This document shows, piece after piece, positions 1 through 9,081 of a DNA stretch of 64,000 bases (its first letter is position 1; each line of letters begins with the position of its first letter). Below the pieces are notes generated by a model. It saw nothing but the letters and a program-made list of their open reading frames with translations, searched no databases and had not been told where the DNA came from. The position numbers and the translations under genes are program-made. This DNA comes from Helichrysum umbraculigerum (taxonomy: Eukaryota > Streptophyta > Magnoliopsida > Asterales > Asteraceae), in the NCBI GenBank assembly GCA_949592205.1, contig CATIUR010000011.1, positions 4,340,001-4,404,000 on the forward strand, written 5' to 3'.

Positions 1-639
1 AGCATTTATGGAATTCACCTGCTTAGACTTATGGGACTTCTTACGTAACTTTCCTTTTTGGCAAGAGATACAGTCATCCTTTAGAGCAAATGACTGTTTT
101 GGAACTCCTAGCACAAGGTCATTTTTAGTCAAGAAATTCATTTTTCGGAAATGAATGTGTCCCATTCGTCTGTGCCAAAGCAGTGAATCCGTTTCAGAAG
201 CCTTAGACAAGAGACACGTATACTCGTTCGAGGTCTCAACAGTTCTCATGTTCAGAATGTATGTGTCATTCTTTCTTGGTGCTCTCAGTAACACCCATTC
301 TTCCGGAATGACATACCCAGGCTTCAGTATCACACACTCTGTCTTTGTGAACGCGGTGGTATAATCCTTATCATAGACCTGTGAAACACTTAGCAAGTTG
401 TGCGTAAGCTGTTCCACGTAGTTCACATTTTCAAAACTAACATTGCCGTTAGTTAGCGTTCCTCTTCCAGAAATGGTTCCTCCAGTATCTCCAGCAAAGG
501 CAACATATCCTCCTGCGTATGGTTTAATATCCACAAGAAGAGATACATCGCCTGTCATATGTCGCGAGCAGCCGCTATCCAAATACCATTCACTATCTTT
601 AATACGTTCTGACTGCTGCAACACACAAACGAAAGGAGA
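1..639 (-). CDS. Copia pol, partial: aspartic protease and GAG-pre-integrase
   Basis: The frame is open from just after the gag stop (640-642) to the window edge. Near its start it encodes the retroviral-type protease signature WYLDSGCSRHMTG (W codon 586-588), where D-S-G is the catalytic triad of pepsin-like retroelement proteases that cut the Gag-Pol polyprotein. About 130 residues later come the LLWHRRMGH and CISCQKGK segments of the GAG-pre-integrase zinc-binding region (HHCC type). Integrase core, RT and RNase H lie beyond the window. No internal stop is visible. The frame is the same as gag, with only the gag stop between, so pol would need stop read-through or a spliced RNA; a TTTGTGTGTTGCAG acceptor-like string lies just before the protease. 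Confidence 0.85.
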
Positions 640-1827
640 TTAGTGAGAAACGGTGACCCAAGCCTTTACAGACTTAGGTCGACCGTGGTCATCAACAATA
701 AGCACGTAAGATAGGATTTTATCTTTAAACAAATTAGAATTTTTATCTGATGTGTTATTGTTGACGACTGAAGAGTCAACATCAGACTCTTTTTGTTTCT
801 AAACTTTAGAAGGTTCGGAATTGGTATTAGAAGTAATGTTGGGCTTTTGAATTGGCAAAGATTTTTGCTCAACATTACTTGGCTTCAATACAGGCTTGGG
901 AGAGTTTGAGTAACGCCTAGGTGGAGATTTTGAAAAAGAATTTCTATAAACAGATGTCCTAGGCATCTCTCTCCCATAGCGCTGATTTGACAGCTTTGGG
1001 CATTCACGAAGTAAATGTCCTTGTTTCTTGCAGTAGAAACAAGAACGAGTCTCAACAAACGGCTGAGGCTGAGGAATTACCACAGGAGGTGGAGAAACAC
1101 TTCTAGAACATGAACATTGAGTACAAGTTTTAGAAAATGTTTGTTTTGGATGAGAGGTTGAAGTTGAAGGTTTATCATACGAAACATTTTCATTTACTAA
1201 TTTTCTTTGCAAAATCTTTACAGGTGACTGTAAAGTTTGTTGTTTCGAGTTTAAAACCTTGGCTTTTCCTTTATTTGGTTGAACCTTAATTTCAGGTTCA
1301 ACCTTTGAAATCACTTTTTCAGGTTTAACTTCAACTTTCTTAACCTCAGGATACTCCTGATCCGTAATGTCCTCAATCTCAACAATCTCCTTAAAACAAA
1401 TTGGAGATTCAGTATTTAGCTTAACACTCTCCTCAACACTAACATGAGATTCATTCACAGACTTAACAAACGTTGGCAAGGGGTACTCTGGCCGCTTGGT
1501 TTTCTCCTTTGCCGGTTTGTTGTGTTTGGTCTCTTTAGCATCTTTAGCTTTTATACCATAAAGCTTGGACCAATCAACTGGAATCTCTTCAAAGCCTTCC
1601 TTAACAGGCAGGGGACAGTGAGTAGTAGGAGGAGGGACTGAGTGGTATCCCAATCCCTCATTCTTTTTCCCACTAGTACCATGCTTGCTAAGAATTTCAT
1701 TAAAGACAACCGTTGAGGAATTTGAACCCAAGATTTTACTCTTATAATTCTCATACTCAATTTTTATATCTGTAAGTTCTTTCTTTAGTAGTTCAATTTC
1801 AACAAGATAGCTTTTAATGGAATCTTC
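640..1827 (-). pseudogene. Copia gag, N-terminally truncated with one internal stop
   Basis: Gag forms the particle shell and packages element RNA. Here only the C-terminal half survives: a lysine/glutamate-rich coiled-coil start, a long low-complexity middle, and one CCHC knuckle CFYCKKQGHLLREC that binds nucleic acid. An in-frame TAG at 799-801 interrupts the frame, which would otherwise continue to KAWVTVSH and a TAA at 640-642, the same ending style as the SIRE gag at 21392. No start codon or capsid-like N-terminal domain lies between the primer site and this frame: the tRNA-derived sequence at 1837-1901 abuts mid-gag, so the 5' leader and N-terminal gag are deleted. Confidence 0.8.
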
Positions 1828-1836
1828 TTATAATTC

Positions 1837-1901
1837 CGCATCGGAAGTGTGGTGGGCCCATAACCCGCAGGTCCCAGGATCGAAACCTGGCTCTGATACC
1901 A
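1837..1901 (+). other. Initiator tRNA-Met-derived segment with CCA, extended primer-binding site
   Basis: On the plus strand this reads as the 3' part of plant initiator tRNA-Met, from the D-stem through the anticodon arm (GGGCCCATAACCC), the T arm (GGATCGAAACC) and the acceptor stem to a terminal CCA (1899-1901). A normal copia primer site is 12-18 nt (TGGTATCAGAGC on the minus strand, 1901-1890); here the match runs about 65 nt with only a few differences from the tRNA sequence as I recall it. The encoded CCA, which is absent from plant tRNA genes, indicates origin from a mature tRNA rather than a tRNA gene. Confidence 0.85.
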
Positions 1902-1903
1902 GT

Positions 1904-2314
1904 TGTTTGTCCCGTACCTAGGATCTAACAGAACCGAGTCACTCAATCGTTTGCGGAATCAACGATTAAGTTATAACACGAACATAATGAATAATCAAAC
2001 ACAATAGAATAAGAATAAAACGTTTGTATATTGATTATAACCGATCAGATTACAGGTGGATTCGACTAATTGCGTTTAGGGTTTCGTCAACCCTAAAACA
2101 GAAAACGTAAAACGTTTATATATACAAAATCTGGCATCTGCGACGTCGCACACGACGTCGCAGGCCCAAGCCCATGCGACGTTGACTACGTCGCAGGCCC
2201 AATACCTGACGTCGCACCTGCGACGTTACGCACAACGTCGCAGGAATCAGGAAACTCAAATCTAATTACAAAACCCGAGCTAGACCAACTGACAGACACA
2301 AACATGTACCAACA
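1904..2314 (-). repeat. 5' LTR of the window-edge copia element
   Basis: About 411 bp, starting TGTTTG on the plus strand 2 nt beyond the primer site and ending CCAACA. On the minus (sense) strand a TATATATAAAC box lies near 2126-2115. A cluster of CG-rich inverted repeats (2138-2244) lies just upstream of that box. The outer boundary is inferred, not confirmed by a second LTR. Confidence 0.65.
2138..2244. repeat. CGACGTCG inverted-repeat cluster in LTR
   Basis: Three stem-loops or dyads in 107 bp: 2138-2163 (11-bp arms around CTGCGACGTCG, loop CACA), 2175-2195 (8-bp arms TGCGACGT/ACGTCGCA) and 2217-2244 (11-bp arms CCTGCGACGTT/AACGTCGCAGG). All share the word GCGACGT with an ACGT core, the type of core bound by plant bZIP factors. 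Position upstream of the LTR TATA box would suit a promoter role; that is inference. Confidence 0.75.
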
Positions 2315-2319
2315 AAAGG

Positions 2320-2455
2320 AATATTTGATCACTTATCTAAGGGCTGTGTCTAGATATGATTCAGAGTTCAACAGTTGCATTGGATGACACTCTCTGCTTA
2401 GTTAATGGAATAGACTTAGACCAATAATAGTTGATGACTTGTCCAAGTGGGAGAG
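2320..2455 (+). mobile_element. 3' internal tail and polypurine tract of a second copia element
   Basis: Noncoding sequence ending in AAGTGGGAGAG (2445-2455) directly before the LTR start TGTTGG. That arrangement is the usual polypurine tract of plant copia elements, which primes plus-strand DNA synthesis. The upstream body is missing, replaced by the element at 1-2314. Confidence 0.65.
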
Positions 2456-2712
2456 TGTTGGATATAGTGTCCAAGGTCATAACTAATTGGTAAGACTATC
2501 ATTAAAAGTAGAGTCCTTTTTGGGTTGCCCTCAATGAACAGTAAAGAGAAATAATTAAAAGAGAGATAATATTAATTAGAATTAATACTATATAAATAAT
2601 TAATTAATTGGTTTATTAATTTACTATAGTTAGTAAATTAATTAGAAGCTGAATAATTAATTATAAAGAGTAAGGACTAAATATGCACAAATACAAATTT
2701 GTATTGAATAAC

Positions 2713-2902
2713 AAGTTCTAGGAAGGTTCTTGGAAGTAGTATGACAAATTCTAGGAAGGTTCCGGGAAGGAGCATGGCAACTTCTAGGAAGGTTCCTAGA
2801 AAGGAGCATAACAACTTCTCGGAAGGTTCCTGGAAGGAGCATAGCAAGTTCCATGAAGGCTCATGGAAGGAACCTAGCAACTTCCAGGAAGGCTCCCAGA
2901 AG
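2713..2902 (+). repeat. Six 33-bp units with GAAGGTTC dyads upstream of a TATA box
   Basis: Units begin AAnTTCtaGGAAGGTTC. The first four contain GAAGGTTC, the last two GAAGGCTC. GAAnnTTC is the inverted half-site pair of heat-shock elements, and neighbouring TTC/GGAA triplets extend it with 3-nt rather than 2-nt spacing. The array ends 15 bp before TATAAATA. Reading frames across it on the minus strand are a by-product of the unit length. Confidence 0.8.
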
Positions 2903-2917
2903 TAACCTATCTCACCC

Positions 2918-2925
2918 TATAAATA
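2918..2925 (+). promoter_or_regulatory. TATA box of LTR 2456-3301
   Basis: CCCTATAAATAGAGG, a close fit to the plant TATA consensus, directly after the 33-bp repeat array. Transcription would start about 25-35 bp downstream, near 2950. Confidence 0.7.
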
Positions 2926-3301
2926 GAGGGGTATGCTAAGGCTTAATGTGCACCATTTCTTAACATTCTCTCTTATCTCATTTTATACTCCTTGTAAGAG
3001 TTTACTCGACTAGTATCGGGACCTTAGGAGTTGGAATTTCTCTTGGGTTCGTGGGTGTGAGCCATTAGAGGTGTTCTAGTTTGGGCACTGGCCTCCATGT
3101 AAGGAAGCTCTGCAAGATCGTCTGCGCATGAGAAATTGGTTTTCTCAAAGGTTAGTAATTTCTTATTTATCTTATTTATCTTATTGCTTTTATTTACTCA
3201 AGTTAAGATCCTTAGGGTTTAGTTTCCTAATTGCCTTAGACTAATTTATGTTATAATTCCGCTGCGTATATTAATCTAGTTAGGGAATAGAAAACCCAAC
3301 A

Positions 3302-4670
3302 ATAAGAAACCTGGGTTTAAGGTTTATTATGCTGAAATTCGTACAGCCATGTTTAGGCTGAAGTTGCAGGTTCTGTAACGAAAGGGATCGCGACGCGATT
3401 CCCTGATTTTGCGACGTGATTTCTTTAGGATCGCGACTCTATTCCCTAATTATTGCGATGTGATTCTTGTTGCCCAGATTCATTTATTATGTTTTGTTAC
3501 TCAGGTCATGCTATTAGTATCCAAGGGTAAAGTAGAAATTATAACAGATTATAGTGATGACTTAGGATAAAGAATTGAGTAGGGGTTTGGAATAATAAAT
3601 CACCTAATGCATTCATAGTTATTGAATGAAAGTATAATCGATAAATTATTGAATAATGATTTATAACTAGTAGTAAGGATTTGTATGATGAAGTACTTGG
3701 GTTGTAATACTTATCAAAAGTGTGACTTGAATTGATAAATAAATGCCAAGTTAAGGATACATTAAAATGATAAATGCGTTAAAGTAAATGCTAGTAAAAT
3801 ATATTAGCAAAATTATTCCTAAAGTTAGTTATGATATATGATGATCATTTTAAAGGTGTGAACTTGAAACATTCCTAAGGGTTGTAGATTATTGATCATG
3901 ATTAGTTACATATGATGGCGGTAATTACTAAATATGATGGTTATTAGCTACTAAATGTGTTGATTGCTTTAATGTGTATATTACAAATTTTTAATTAGTA
4001 TGGGTAAATCTTATATCAATGGGATTAAAGTAAACATTAAGGAATAAATCGCTAAAAATATAATGTTGTTTGTAATCTGTGTTATGTGCCTATGTGATTA
4101 GGTAATAAAGAAGCTGGAAGTATTACAAGTAAATCGTTAAGCCCTTTGTCAGGTAAGTTCTTGGATTACATGATCATGGTTGCCAGAAATGGTTGCGGTC
4201 ATTTGCTGGTGGTTTGGTGCGGGTAATGGTTGCGGCCATAGGCTCGTGTGATTGCTAGTAGTATACGACTAGCATGGGTAGCAAGGATCCTTAGCTAAAA
4301 TAAAATAATGGTGTGTGATTGTACTCCGTTTACTTACTAAGCATTGTGTTTACAGTTGAATTTATAAATGTTTTTAGGTATATTGCTTGGATGGAAGGGA
4401 GGCTTGGGTAAGAAGTATATTAGAAGCTTGCTTTCTGGTCAGATGAGCTTCTCTTCTTTTAAATTATCGTTGTGATGACATATGTATAAATCGCCCAAGT
4501 ATTGTAAAATTATGTCAAGTGTATTTTTTTTATCAGATGTAAACATTGTATTAATATGTGTTGATTTTCTAAAGTTAAAAAGATAAACTGATGGTTGAGG
4601 TTACTTTAATGACAAACAAGATGTCAATGTTTATATCAGGTAATACAAATCTGAATTTTATTTTGGAAGG
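3302..4670. other. Unassigned AT-rich repeat-like sequence
   Basis: No open reading frame of note. A GC-richer segment near 3370-3480 repeats the word GCGAC/GCGATT, and 4180-4330 resembles the noncoding part of a gypsy LTR, but I cannot define ends or duplications. It is the left flank of the Tat element. Confidence 0.4.
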
Positions 4671-5768
4671 TGTTTTGGTCAAAAATTACTAAAAGCAATT
4701 AAGTGATCAAAATTAGTTTGTGAGGTCAGGTGTAAAAATTACTATCAAGACAATTACGCCTTTACACGATTGTCTCTATTAGTAAGTCAATATTTTGTGT
4801 TAAAAAGATTGATTTAATCCGTGGATCCTTGTTGAACAAACGAGTTAATATCAAAAGTTATGAGCAGATTGAGGATAATTGCTATTTGATGATAGAAATG
4901 TAAGTAAAATGTAATTAAAGCAAAATTAATGACGAATAAGCAAAAAGCGACACGATGATATACGAGGAAAGCCCTTGATCAAGGTTGATCGCCGGCACAA
5001 AACCTCGGGAAGGATCAAACGATCCTTGCCTTTGTAAATCTTATTAAAATAAAAGTGATGAATTACAAAGTAAGAGCACAAGGATGATCGGCTAAGTGAA
5101 CGTGTGTGAATTAAGCTAAGTGTTGATGAAATAATCGTAAAATGGAGTAATAGCAGAGTGTTTTTGTGATTTGCAGGTGTGAGTAGTGAAAAAACGTTAA
5201 CCTAATCGATCACCCAAGTCTCGTTTAAATACTAAGAGCGTATAACAATATTTCCGAAATATCAGGGATCCTCTGAGGAATCACGAAGACCACCAACGTC
5301 TCTTTTGACTCTATTCCGCACGTGCATAAGACTTCGTCTTCTCCTAATCGTATCAGAAGCACTTCATATAATCCAGAGCATATCTCATTAACGCGTTTCT
5401 CCTAAGACCTGGTCAACACTTAAGAAAAATAAACACGTTAATCGGCTCATGATCCTGAAGTAATACAGGTTCAGGATCCTGAGCTATGTGTATTCCAGAA
5501 TAAACTTAGGATCCTCACTAAAGGATCCTCCAGGTCCAGTATCCTGCATGATTATGTTAAATAAATATATCATGAGTAGGATCCTGCAAGAACAATAACA
5601 AGAGTATATCCAGGATCCTTGATTACATTAGTGATCCTGAAAACAGACTTACAGGCTATCGTTATCTTCAAACCCAAATACAAAATATAAACAAATTTCA
5701 TACCTGAGATGTGTGCATACAATGCTAATTAGGATCCTGCAAAGGTTAGTGAAAATCTACCCACAACA
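4671..5768 (-). repeat. 3' LTR of Tat element
   Basis: 1098 bp, TGTTTTGGTC...CCACAACA on the plus strand, matching 14827-15725 plus 61421-61563. It is intact and so gives the pre-insertion sequence for the Athila-like element (target TATAT followed by CATGAG). It carries eight GGATCC sites between 5266 and about 5803 including the adjoining internal bases. GGAAGG precedes it outside. Confidence 0.88.
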
Positions 5769-5781
5769 ATTGCCCCCGAAG
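5769..5781 (-). other. Polypurine tract of Tat element
   Basis: On the minus strand CTTCGGGGGCAAT immediately precedes the LTR start TGTTGTGG. G-rich tracts of this form adjoin the 3' LTR in Tat-type elements and prime plus-strand DNA synthesis. Confidence 0.7.
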
Positions 5782-5996
5782 TTATAACATTTTTCAGGAT
5801 CCTAAAATGTTGTAACTTCTCAAGATAACCGCTTAAATCGTGTTAGGTAGTTACATAGATAAACGCACCTGAGCACTTATAGCTATCCTGACGCACGTCA
5901 TATCTCATTCAACTTCCACTCCGTTTCTTTGCCGAACCCTTCTCAGGTATTACTTCTCCCTTTATTCTTTATTTCTTACTTGCTTTAATCTTGATA

Positions 5997-7634
5997 ATGA
6001 AACCTGTAACTAGAAACGAGTCGGCCCTTTCCGAATTCGTTGATCAAAAAATGATATCCGACCCTGTTCCTTCGACATTAACTGATTCCGATATCCATCG
6101 ACTTAAATTATTTTTTCCTGCAGGTACCGTTTTTCGAACCCCTGATGCTAACATTTATGCTGACTTCCGATCAGATAAATGGGCATGCTTTCCTGAATTT
6201 CCTTTTACCCTAGGGCTCAACTACCCATTCCCCGAAATCTTTAGCGATTTCTTTGGCATGACGGGACTCTGTTATTCACAAACAATGCCAATGATTTGGC
6301 ATACCCTTTTCGTTATTCAATCTGTCAATAATTCTCACCAAACACACCTTGGTATCCCCGAAGTAGCACAAACTTACCACCTTCGCTCGCATGGTTCCAA
6401 TTATTTCCTTTTCAAAATCAAACCTAAACGAGAACAACTCGTTCACTGTGTCACTCAGAATGATCCTGGGTGGAAAGAAAGGTTTTTCTTTGTTGATCGG
6501 AGATCTTTGCCGGATGAGGAGTTAATCCCAACTATTTGGCGATCAAAGGGTAGGATAAAAAATTATCTCAGGGTTTCATTCCCATACGCCTTTATCCCTA
6601 ACTTATTTTGTCTTTCTTGCAGTAACCTTCGAGAAGTCGGCTCCCCCTCTCTCTGATACAGAAGAGTTGATAACAAATTTTTTGAAAGTTCCTGAAAGCA
6701 ACAGGACATATTCACATCCTTGTTCTCCGAGAATCATGAAGTCGCAAAAAGCCACTCCATCTTCATCAAGTAAGTCTCTCATTCTATACTCAATAATGCG
6801 TTTTTTCCGCATTTATCTTACAACCATATTGTTAAAACAGCACCCTTCTTCTCCTTATCGGATATTGACGATGAGGAAATGCCGAACAAAGAAGAAAAAA
6901 CAGTTGCTCAACCCAGCAAGGCCAAAGCCCCTAATACCCGTTCCAAATCAACCACCAAAAAGAGGAAAGCCATCGTTTCCGAGGATCCTGAGGAACCCAT
7001 ACTTGATTTTGAGAAGGTACATCTTATCATCTTTGCCCGATTCCCCTTTGACACTTAATCCTTAATGTTAAATCGTATCCACTTTTTCTAGGCCATAGAA
7101 TAAGTTGCTGATCGTTATAAAGAGAAAGTGGAGATGATAGAAAGCATAAAGAAAGTGGCCGTCGTTGCTGCAGAATCTTCCAACCAGGAGATTGCCAGTC
7201 TGAAGAGAGAGATCAAGGACATCAAGGCTTATGCTGCTCAAAAGGAAATAGAAGCTCAGAAGAAAATTGAGGAAGAACGAGAGATCCTGGTTGCTGGAAT
7301 TAAGAAAGATGCAGCTGTTGCAGTGCTTAAAGCTAGGATCCTGATGGTAACTGAAGCCAGTGCCAAAGGTCTCGACACATCATTCTGGAACATCTAAGCT
7401 TGGCAAGACAGGCTAGCGAAATTGAAAAGCGAAGTCCCAGCAGTCGGAGATTTCCTCGATGAGGCTAGCAGCAAAGGAGCCAAAATACCTGTCAAAAAGG
7501 ATCCCGACGCATCTGCACAGGAGTCCCCAATTGTCATTGAAGATACTGAAATGGAGACTGCAGAGCCTGCATCAAAGATGCCAGAGAATCCTACTGAAGT
7601 TAAGGATCCATCCTCGGGCAAGGAAGGTATATAA
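5997..7634 (+). pseudogene. Spliced antisense ORF of Tat element, putative gypsy-type transposon domain
   Basis: Encoded opposite to gag-pol, between pol and the 3' LTR. ATG is at 5997. Four exons fit GT-AG rules and keep frame: 5997-6549, 6623-6769, 6841-7016, 7092-7634. Exon 1 (about 184 residues) resembles the Pfam domain 'putative gypsy type transposon' (Transposase_28, PF04195), seen in plant proteins of unknown function. The rest has a KKRK-type basic patch and a long coiled coil rich in lysine and glutamate (7110-7390). Two isolated stops, TAA 7101-7103 and TAA 7395-7397, interrupt exon 4. Function unknown; antisense accessory ORFs have been described in Tat-group elements, where a regulatory or packaging role has been speculated. 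Confidence 0.75.
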
Positions 7635-7885
7635 CTAGCCTGAGCCTGGTTTAGTTTCCATGTCTTTAGATTCCAAGGGTTGTGATTGTAACAAAACACT
7701 AGTTTGGGGTGAGGTTGACCTGGCACGGTCAACCATGGTGGTGATTTAATGTGGTTCATGTTGGCCACAAGACAATTTATATTTCCTGCAGTTTTCTTTT
7801 GAACTCTTATTCAGGATGAATAATCCTGCAATCTTTTGCTATAAATAATATTAGGATATTATCCATGTCTTGTGTCTTTAAAATA
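7635..7885. other. Spacer after the antisense ORF
   Basis: No coding potential on either strand beyond chance. It lies downstream of the antisense ORF stop and leads into the hairpin-rich tract. Confidence 0.5.
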
Positions 7886-8901
7886 CTGAGGAGATTCCCT
7901 CAGAATGTATATTTGCTTGATATCTGTTTAGAAATAGGATCCTGAGGAGATTCCCTCAGGACGCATCCAGGATAATGAGAAGATTCTCTCCAACATCATA
8001 GGCTTTAAGGATCCTTAAAAAGGATCTGAAATAATCTTGAATTTGGGATCCTCAGATTCGAGGATCCTTAAATGGATTCGATATAAACTCAAGTTTAGGA
8101 TCCTAAGATTCCAGGATCCTAAAATACTTTGCAGACAACAAAAACTCCAATGAGTACTTCCTGTAACATAAAAATGTTTTTAATTCATCAAACAATTGTG
8201 AAAACAATTTATTTTTCAAAAAATGTCGTAATCATAAAAAAGATTTTGTGATCCTTAGATCAAAATAACTTTGATAATCATGAAAACATTAGAGCTAATA
8301 AAGTTATTTATTAGACTGAATCAATGAAAATTTTTGATAATGTGAAAATATTATAACCATTAGATAGTTCAAGAAAACTATATTTGTGACATATAAATGC
8401 CAAATCGTTGGGTAATGTGAAAACATTACAAACCGTGCGTATTACGTAATGAGAAGTCATTACAAGCCTTATGTACTTGGGCTACGCCATTTGAGACATG
8501 AAAATGAACCAATTGAGTAATGTGAAAACATTACAAACCTTAGAGTGACGTGAAAACGACACAAACCTTAGATCGATACGTATAGTGCACATCAGTATCG
8601 ACATTCGTTAGCGCTTGATCTATAGGCCAATGGAAATGAAGTTGTCGGGTACCAGAGGCATCACTGATTCCCTAACCGTGGCACTATAATCAAACATCGT
8701 GCGCTCCTGGCGAGGTGTCAAAACCCTTTTCGTAGAGAGGTGTTTATCCGTACAGAAACCTCTAAACCTTAGAGGATCGCTGGGATCCTTAACGGAGGAG
8801 AGGTGACCAACCTCTAATCTTCATTCCATGATCCTTAAATGCATGAACTATAGCAAATACAAAATCTAGGGTAAAGGTGGGTGTTAGTTTGCCTAACACC
8901 C
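7886..8901. repeat. Hairpin-rich spacer of Tat element (about 15 stem-loops)
   Basis: Group 1, loop AGATTC: 7886-7903, 7941-7960, 7977-7990, 8046-8067, 8094-8123 (11-bp stem plus one mismatch), with a 16-nt palindrome at 8004-8019. Group 2, loop GAAA or similar: 8194-8209, 8337-8354, 8412-8429, 8446-8463 (loop GAAG), 8517-8534, 8545-8562; 8364-8381 has a 6-nt loop. Group 3: 8759-8775, 8799-8815 and 8879-8901 (9-bp stem). Within a group the loop stays while arms change on both sides. On the plus strand the tract follows the antisense ORF and loops read GAAA, a GNRA tetraloop. On genomic element RNA they read TTTC. Confidence 0.8.
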
Positions 8902-9081
8902 CTCCGATGCTTAAGTCAGTACGGTATTCAATGAGAATAATAATAACAATGTAAAACTTTCATGCATATATTAATACATAATTATGGTACACACATACAT
9001 ATATATATATATCAAAGAATAAAATCAATGAAAAGTTAAGGATCATAGGAGTACCTTATATATTGAACATAAATATTCAAC
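8902..9081. other. AT-rich spacer between hairpin tract and integrase end
   Basis: Noncoding, with a short TA run near 9000-9013 and no further stem-loops of note. Confidence 0.5.

Larger units (their letters stand above)
1..2314 (-). mobile_element. Ty1/copia LTR retrotransposon, 5' part, cut by window start
   Basis: Read on the minus strand this is an LTR (2314 to 1904), a primer-binding site for initiator tRNA-Met (1901-1890), a gag remnant, then protease and the pre-integrase region running off the window at base 1. The protease motif and the CCHC knuckle in gag place it in Ty1/copia; the gag/pol arrangement resembles the SIRE element at 17534-32157. The second LTR is outside the window, so the outer LTR end (2314) is inferred from the TG...CA rule and the following AAAGG cannot be tested as a target duplication. 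Confidence 0.85.
2456..3301 (+). repeat. 3' LTR of the second copia element
   Basis: 846 bp from TGTTGGATATAG to AAACCCAACA, with inverted ends TGTTGG/CCAACA and a polypurine tract immediately upstream. It contains six about 33-bp tandem units (2713-2902) followed by TATAAATA (2918-2925), so U3 enhancer-like repeats and a TATA box are both visible. No target duplication can be tested because the 5' end of the element is gone. Confidence 0.75.

Noticed and set aside
2657..2880. Minus-strand frames rich in repeated leucine, proline and serine
   Set aside because: These are products of the six 33-bp LTR repeats.
2456..3301. Solo LTR with target duplication
   Set aside because: Flanking five-mers GAGAG and ATAAG do not match, and a polypurine tract is present on the left, so it is a 3' LTR of a truncated element.
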